From positions 1-34,414 of the forward strand of contig DFCM01000017.1 of assembly GCA_002366995.1 (NCBI GenBank): DNA of 34,414 nucleotides. The letters are read 5' to 3'. Both the position numbers and the translations under genes were made by a program. Positions within the stretch are counted from its first letter, which is position 1. Each line of letters opens with the position of its first letter. Shown in pieces: positions 31,188 through 34,414 of this stretch. Source of the DNA: a bacterium UBP3_UBA3054 (lineage in GTDB: Bacteria > Auribacterota > UBA3054). The notes below the pieces were generated by a model. The model saw only the letters and a list, made by a program, of their open reading frames with translations. It was not told the DNA's origin and did not search any database.

Positions 31188-32486
31188 ATGTTAAGTTATC
31201 TCTTCAGCAATGATAAAGTCCGCCTGAAGTGGAGCGACGTCGTCATCGCCTTGCTTTTCTTTGTTTTCGGACTTTTCATTTTCACCCAGATGTACCGCAT
31301 CCAGGTCGATATGTTCTGGCATTTGCGGTCCATGACCATTGTCGTATTCGACAAAGGCAGGCTTTTCAAGCCTTCCTACGACGCCATGACAAGGATAGCG
31401 TCGTATTTTCTGGGTTTCTGCTCGAGGGATGGTTTCGGGCTAGGATACGTTTGTTTCCTCTCCCTGATGCTGGCTTTCAAGTACGTCGTTCTGCGAGGTA
31501 TAACGATCGATTATTTCTCACGCCTGGGTAAGCCGGAGCGCGCGGAGCTTTTCTTTTTGCGCGCCGCTGTCGTCCTGCTCTGCCTGGGCGGACATATGAT
31601 AGCTTTCCCGCAGATGATCTCCGGATACTGGCAGGCGGACGTTCTGAGAATGAACGTCTGGCACAATCCGACTACGGTGGCCGTCATGCCTTTCGGGATA
31701 CTGCTTTTTTATTTCGGACTCCTGACGCTTAAGGTCAGGACCTTGAAAAACTATCTTTTGCTGGCGGCCATAGTCGTTTTGAACTTCTTTTCCAAGCCCA
31801 GCTACATCCTTGCCTGGATACCGACGATCTTTCTGACGCTGACTTTCATGAAGACGGACGAGGAAGGTAATTTCGTCTTCAACTTCAATTTCAAGCGTTT
31901 GCTCATAGCTTTCGCCATGGTCGTTCCCCTCATAGTCGGGCTGCTCCTTATGAAAACGACCTCGAAAAGCTTAAGGGAACAAATTCTCTTCTCCATTCCG
32001 TTCGCGATACAGAGCCATCTGCTCCACATCGATTTTGACCGCAACATCAATCTGATACTGGAGCGCCTTTTGGGAATGAGCTTCACCGCCATGAAAGGCT
32101 CCTGGCAGACTTTCTGGTACCTTGCTTTTTACAAACCCCTGACGCTTGTTTGCGGGCTGGCTTTCCCGGCCGCCGTTTTCTGCGCTTCCAAAAAGAAAAA
32201 GGACGGGCTTCTCGTTTTCGCCTGGCTTTCCCTGTTCGTTTCCTTCGCCATCGCCTATTCTTTAAGCCAGGACGGGGCTCACAGGACGCACCTGAATTTC
32301 ACCTGGCAGATCCCCGTTGTCGTATCCACGCTCTTTTTGGCCTCGCTTTTGAACTTCTTCTCGGAAGAGGACCATTTCCCCAAAATGACCTGGCCGGCGG
32401 CTTTGACTGTCGGCTTGTTCCTGTTGCACGCTTACAGCGGATTGCTTTACCTGCAGCGTCTCATCTTCACCTGGAGCTGGAGGTAG
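31188..32486 (+). CDS. Polytopic inner-membrane protein, possibly a GT-C-like glycosyltransferase
   Basis: A 432-residue protein with about ten hydrophobic segments spread over its whole length (for example 18-34, 82-100, 120-140, 165-180, 190-210, 235-252, 330-345). The first external loop contains IQVDMFWHLRSM, an acidic residue followed by an FWH-type motif that recalls the first loop of GT-C glycosyltransferases. I do not recognise a defined family. It is followed after 3 bases by an anchored carbohydrate-binding-like protein and then by a GT2-GtrA protein, which supports a role in assembling or exporting a surface glycan. It starts directly downstream of a strong promoter without a ribosome site. 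Confidence 0.75.
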   Translation: MLSYLFSNDKVRLKWSDVVIALLFFVFGLFIFTQMYRIQVDMFWHLRSMTIVVFDKGRLFKPSYDAMTRIASYFLGFCSRDGFGLGYVCFLSLMLAFKYVVLRGITIDYFSRLGKPERAELFFLRAAVVLLCLGGHMIAFPQMISGYWQADVLRMNVWHNPTTVAVMPFGILLFYFGLLTLKVRTLKNYLLLAAIVVLNFFSKPSYILAWIPTIFLTLTFMKTDEEGNFVFNFNFKRLLIAFAMVVPLIVGLLLMKTTSKSLREQILFSIPFAIQSHLLHIDFDRNINLILERLLGMSFTAMKGSWQTFWYLAFYKPLTLVCGLAFPAAVFCASKKKKDGLLVFAWLSLFVSFAIAYSLSQDGAHRTHLNFTWQIPVVVSTLFLASLLNFFSEEDHFPKMTWPAALTVGLFLLHAYSGLLYLQRLIFTWSWR

Positions 32487-32489
32487 GGC

Positions 32490-33446
32490 ATGAAGAAAGC
32501 GCTGGTATTTTTGCTTTTGACCGCGGCGGTCTACGTTGTCTACGTTTTCGCTTACCGGCCCAATCTGCTTTCCAACGGCTGCTTCGCGAGGGGACAGGCG
32601 TTCTGGCAGTTCGCCAAGACAAGCGACGCCAAACTGATCGTTCCCGAAGACGAAAGCGAGCCGCCCTACCTTGCGATAGCGCCGGGCGGGGAGATCTGCC
32701 AATTCTTCCTTTCCGGTCTGGTCCCGGGCCAGATCTGCGAAGCAAGCTTTGAAGCGCGCGCCAAAAATCCCGACGGGAGGTTGACTTTCAGGATCGACAA
32801 TCACACTCACGCCATATTATCCGTGACCAACACCGCGTGGCAGACCGTGAAATTCCGCTTCCCGATCTTCGAATACGCCGACAAACGTTCCTTCAGATTG
32901 GTGGCCGGCAAGAAATCAGGCGTCGACGTCCGCGACCTGGCCTTGAGGCGCACCCTTCCTCTGGCTAAATACGAATTGTACGCCGTAAAGGGAGAACTCG
33001 TCACGAATCTGGTCGTGAACGGCGATTTCGCCAAGGGAACAAACGGCTGGACCGGCGTGGATGAAGGCGATTTCCGTCCCTTCGACAAACGCGGCGTGCC
33101 GACTTTGATGTTCGACCAGACCAGCAACGTTCTCCTAACGGCTTACCAGAAAGTTCAGTTAAAGAAAGGCGTTCCGTACATCGTAAGCGTCGATACGCTG
33201 ATGGATGACAACCGCCCGGCGGCAAGGATAGCCAACGTTCGCTGCACCTACAAGGACACGCGTCCCCGCAACGTGGAGCTGAAATTCAACAGCGCCACCA
33301 GAGGAGCCTGGGTGAAAGGCTCAACAAAGATCACGCCTCTGGAAGACTGCGAAATGACCATCAACCTAAGGTGTGAGCACAGCAGAGGGAAAAAGCCCGG
33401 GAAAGTCTATTTCCACGGCGTCAAAGTTTATCCAGCGGAAAATTGA
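32490..33446 (+). CDS. Membrane-anchored protein with two carbohydrate-binding-like domains
   Basis: A 318-residue protein. One N-terminal helix (about residues 4-21) anchors or exports it. Two beta-sandwich domains follow, each opening with the signature found in CBM4/9/22-type modules: NLLSNGCFARG..FWQ at about 26-40 and NLVVNGDFAKGTNGWTG at about 170-190. Both have the later ICEASFEARA / YIVSVDTLM strand pattern. No catalytic domain is present, so binding of glycan or sugar is the likely task. GGAGG (32477-32481) supports the start. It is part of the three-gene glycan operon, with 4 bases to the next ATG. Sugar specificity cannot be read from the sequence. Confidence 0.7.
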   Translation: MKKALVFLLLTAAVYVVYVFAYRPNLLSNGCFARGQAFWQFAKTSDAKLIVPEDESEPPYLAIAPGGEICQFFLSGLVPGQICEASFEARAKNPDGRLTFRIDNHTHAILSVTNTAWQTVKFRFPIFEYADKRSFRLVAGKKSGVDVRDLALRRTLPLAKYELYAVKGELVTNLVVNGDFAKGTNGWTGVDEGDFRPFDKRGVPTLMFDQTSNVLLTAYQKVQLKKGVPYIVSVDTLMDDNRPAARIANVRCTYKDTRPRNVELKFNSATRGAWVKGSTKITPLEDCEMTINLRCEHSRGKKPGKVYFHGVKVYPAEN

Positions 33447-33450
33447 TAAT

Positions 33451-34414
33451 ATGTCCGACCTCTATGCCATAATCCCGGCCTATGAGCCGCTTCCTTCTCT
33501 CCCTGAACTGATAAGGGAGATCCTTAAGATCAAGCTCTTGAAGGGCGTCGTCGTGGTCGACGACGGTTCCGTGAAAGAGGGGACCGACAAGACCTTCGCG
33601 GAAATAGACAGCATAGAGGGATGTGTGCTTTTGCGCCACGAGAAGAACAAGGGCAAAGGCGCCTCCATGAAGACGGCCTTCAAATATCTTTTGGAAAAGG
33701 AAGGAGAGGGCATGATCGGCGCGGTGACGGTGGACGCGGACGGACAGCATCTTCCCGTCGACATTGAAAAAGTTCTGTCGTCCTTCCTGGAACACCGTGA
33801 GGACTACGTCCTGGGCGTCAGGGATTTTTCCACTCTGGAAGTGAAGATACCCTGGAGATCGCGCTTCGGAAACAATATGACGGAAAAGGTCTTCAAGTTT
33901 TTCACCGGAACGCCCCTGAAAGACACCCAGACGGGCTTGAGGGTCTATCCCAGGGATTTCATGCGGGAAGCCTTGAACATCAAGCCCGACCGCTATGAAT
34001 TCGAGCTGGAGGCTCTGCTGCGCTACTACCGCTGCGGCATGGGCATAATCCGTCAGGTTCCCATCACCACCGTTTACGAAGAGAACAACCCGAGCTCCCA
34101 CTTCAATCCCATAAAAGACTCCATCAGGATCTACGCCATCTTTTTGAAGTTCATAGGCGCTTCCGTCATAAGCAGCATAATCGACTTCATTATCTTCTCG
34201 ATCATGATTCTCTGCCTTGGCCAGGACAGGACGGTATGGGGACTAAGTTCCATTCTATGGAGCCTACTGACAGCCAGGATCATCAGCTGCACTGTGAATT
34301 TCATCCTTGACAAGGAGGCGGTCTTCGGTTCAAAAGGACACTGGTTCAGGCAGTCTCTGCTCTTCTTCCTTCTGGCCATTTTCCTCTTTACGGCCTCCTA
34401 CTTCGGAATAAGCG
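33451..34414 (+). CDS. GT2 glycosyltransferase fused to a GtrA-like membrane domain (3' partial)
   Basis: The frame starts at ATG 33451 and is open to the window edge (321 codons visible). Residues 1-225 form a GT-A, family-2 glycosyltransferase: VVVVDDGS (33-40), a VDADGQH block with the DxD motif at 95-97, and DTQTGLRVYP (158-167), the block typical of polyprenyl-phosphate sugar synthases. From about 230 hydrophobic helices begin (IYAIFLKFIGASVISSIIDFI), followed by VNFILDKEAVFGSK, characteristic of GtrA-like flippase-type domains. The fusion would make a lipid-linked sugar and help move it across the membrane. There is no good ribosome site; it is probably coupled to the upstream gene, whose stop is 4 bases before. 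Confidence 0.88.
   Translation, partial: MSDLYAIIPAYEPLPSLPELIREILKIKLLKGVVVVDDGSVKEGTDKTFAEIDSIEGCVLLRHEKNKGKGASMKTAFKYLLEKEGEGMIGAVTVDADGQHLPVDIEKVLSSFLEHREDYVLGVRDFSTLEVKIPWRSRFGNNMTEKVFKFFTGTPLKDTQTGLRVYPRDFMREALNIKPDRYEFELEALLRYYRCGMGIIRQVPITTVYEENNPSSHFNPIKDSIRIYAIFLKFIGASVISSIIDFIIFSIMILCLGQDRTVWGLSSILWSLLTARIISCTVNFILDKEAVFGSKGHWFRQSLLFFLLAIFLFTASYFGIS

Overview
The window reads as chromosomal DNA of a Gram-negative-type bacterium: it has a lipoprotein signal, an NtrC-type two-component pair and several phospholipid acyltransferases. The coding style (GC-rich core, frequent AGG arginine codons, many starts without a Shine-Dalgarno site), a secreted SUMF1-fold protein, a caspase-like protein and the aconitase type suggest the PVC superphylum, most likely a Lentisphaerota/Victivallales-like organism. 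That placement is an inference from gene content recalled from memory, not from a marker gene. No rRNA, tRNA, CRISPR array or intact insertion sequence was seen.

Layout. (1) 1-5223, plus strand: a tightly coupled operon with three ATGA overlaps. It encodes the tail of a carboxypeptidase-regulatory-like domain protein, a membrane histidine kinase, an NtrC-family sigma-54 activator, a secreted helical-repeat-like protein and endonuclease III. (2) 5224-7458: an AT-rich accessory island. It holds a secreted caspase-fold protein that appears to have lost both catalytic residues, then about 700 bases of gene relics, including a clear degenerate copy of the C-terminal domain of the RhuM-like gene found 17 kb away. 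(3) 7459-9015: a secreted SUMF1/FGE-fold protein. (4) 9027-10148, minus strand: a PlsB-like acyltransferase, divergent from dnaE.

(5) 10269-23780, plus strand: a long housekeeping run of dnaE, yacG, uvrB, an M24 aminopeptidase, tatD, a DUF374 acyltransferase, a membrane-anchored HEAT-repeat protein, rnhB, yraN, surE, a lipoprotein fused to a degenerate adenylation domain, and cinA. Many of these genes overlap by 4-20 bases, and rnhB and yraN overlap much more. Replication and repair dominate the run (dnaE, uvrB, rnhB, yraN, possibly yacG), and both DnaE and RNase HII carry candidate sliding-clamp motifs. (6) 23781-24760: a RhuM-like protein with a phospholipase-D-like C-terminus, compositionally foreign. 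(7) 24810-31052, minus strand: a membrane metallophosphoesterase, a radical SAM activase-like protein, a proteasome-fold Ntn hydrolase, gpsA, queD and an aconitase. (8) 31188 to the end, plus strand: a surface-glycan operon with a polytopic membrane protein, an anchored protein with two carbohydrate-binding-like domains, and a GT2-GtrA fusion cut by the window edge.

The most interesting signals are these: the pseudo-caspase beside gene relics; the lipoprotein-tethered adenylation domain lacking its P-loop; the QLSLF clamp motif at the end of RNase HII, written over the conserved start of YraN; a UvrB with no recognisable UVR (UvrC-binding) motif; a recurrent TGnTATAAT box 7-8 bases before ATG that implies leaderless transcripts; and a proteasome-fold protein whose position-1 residue would be Ser.
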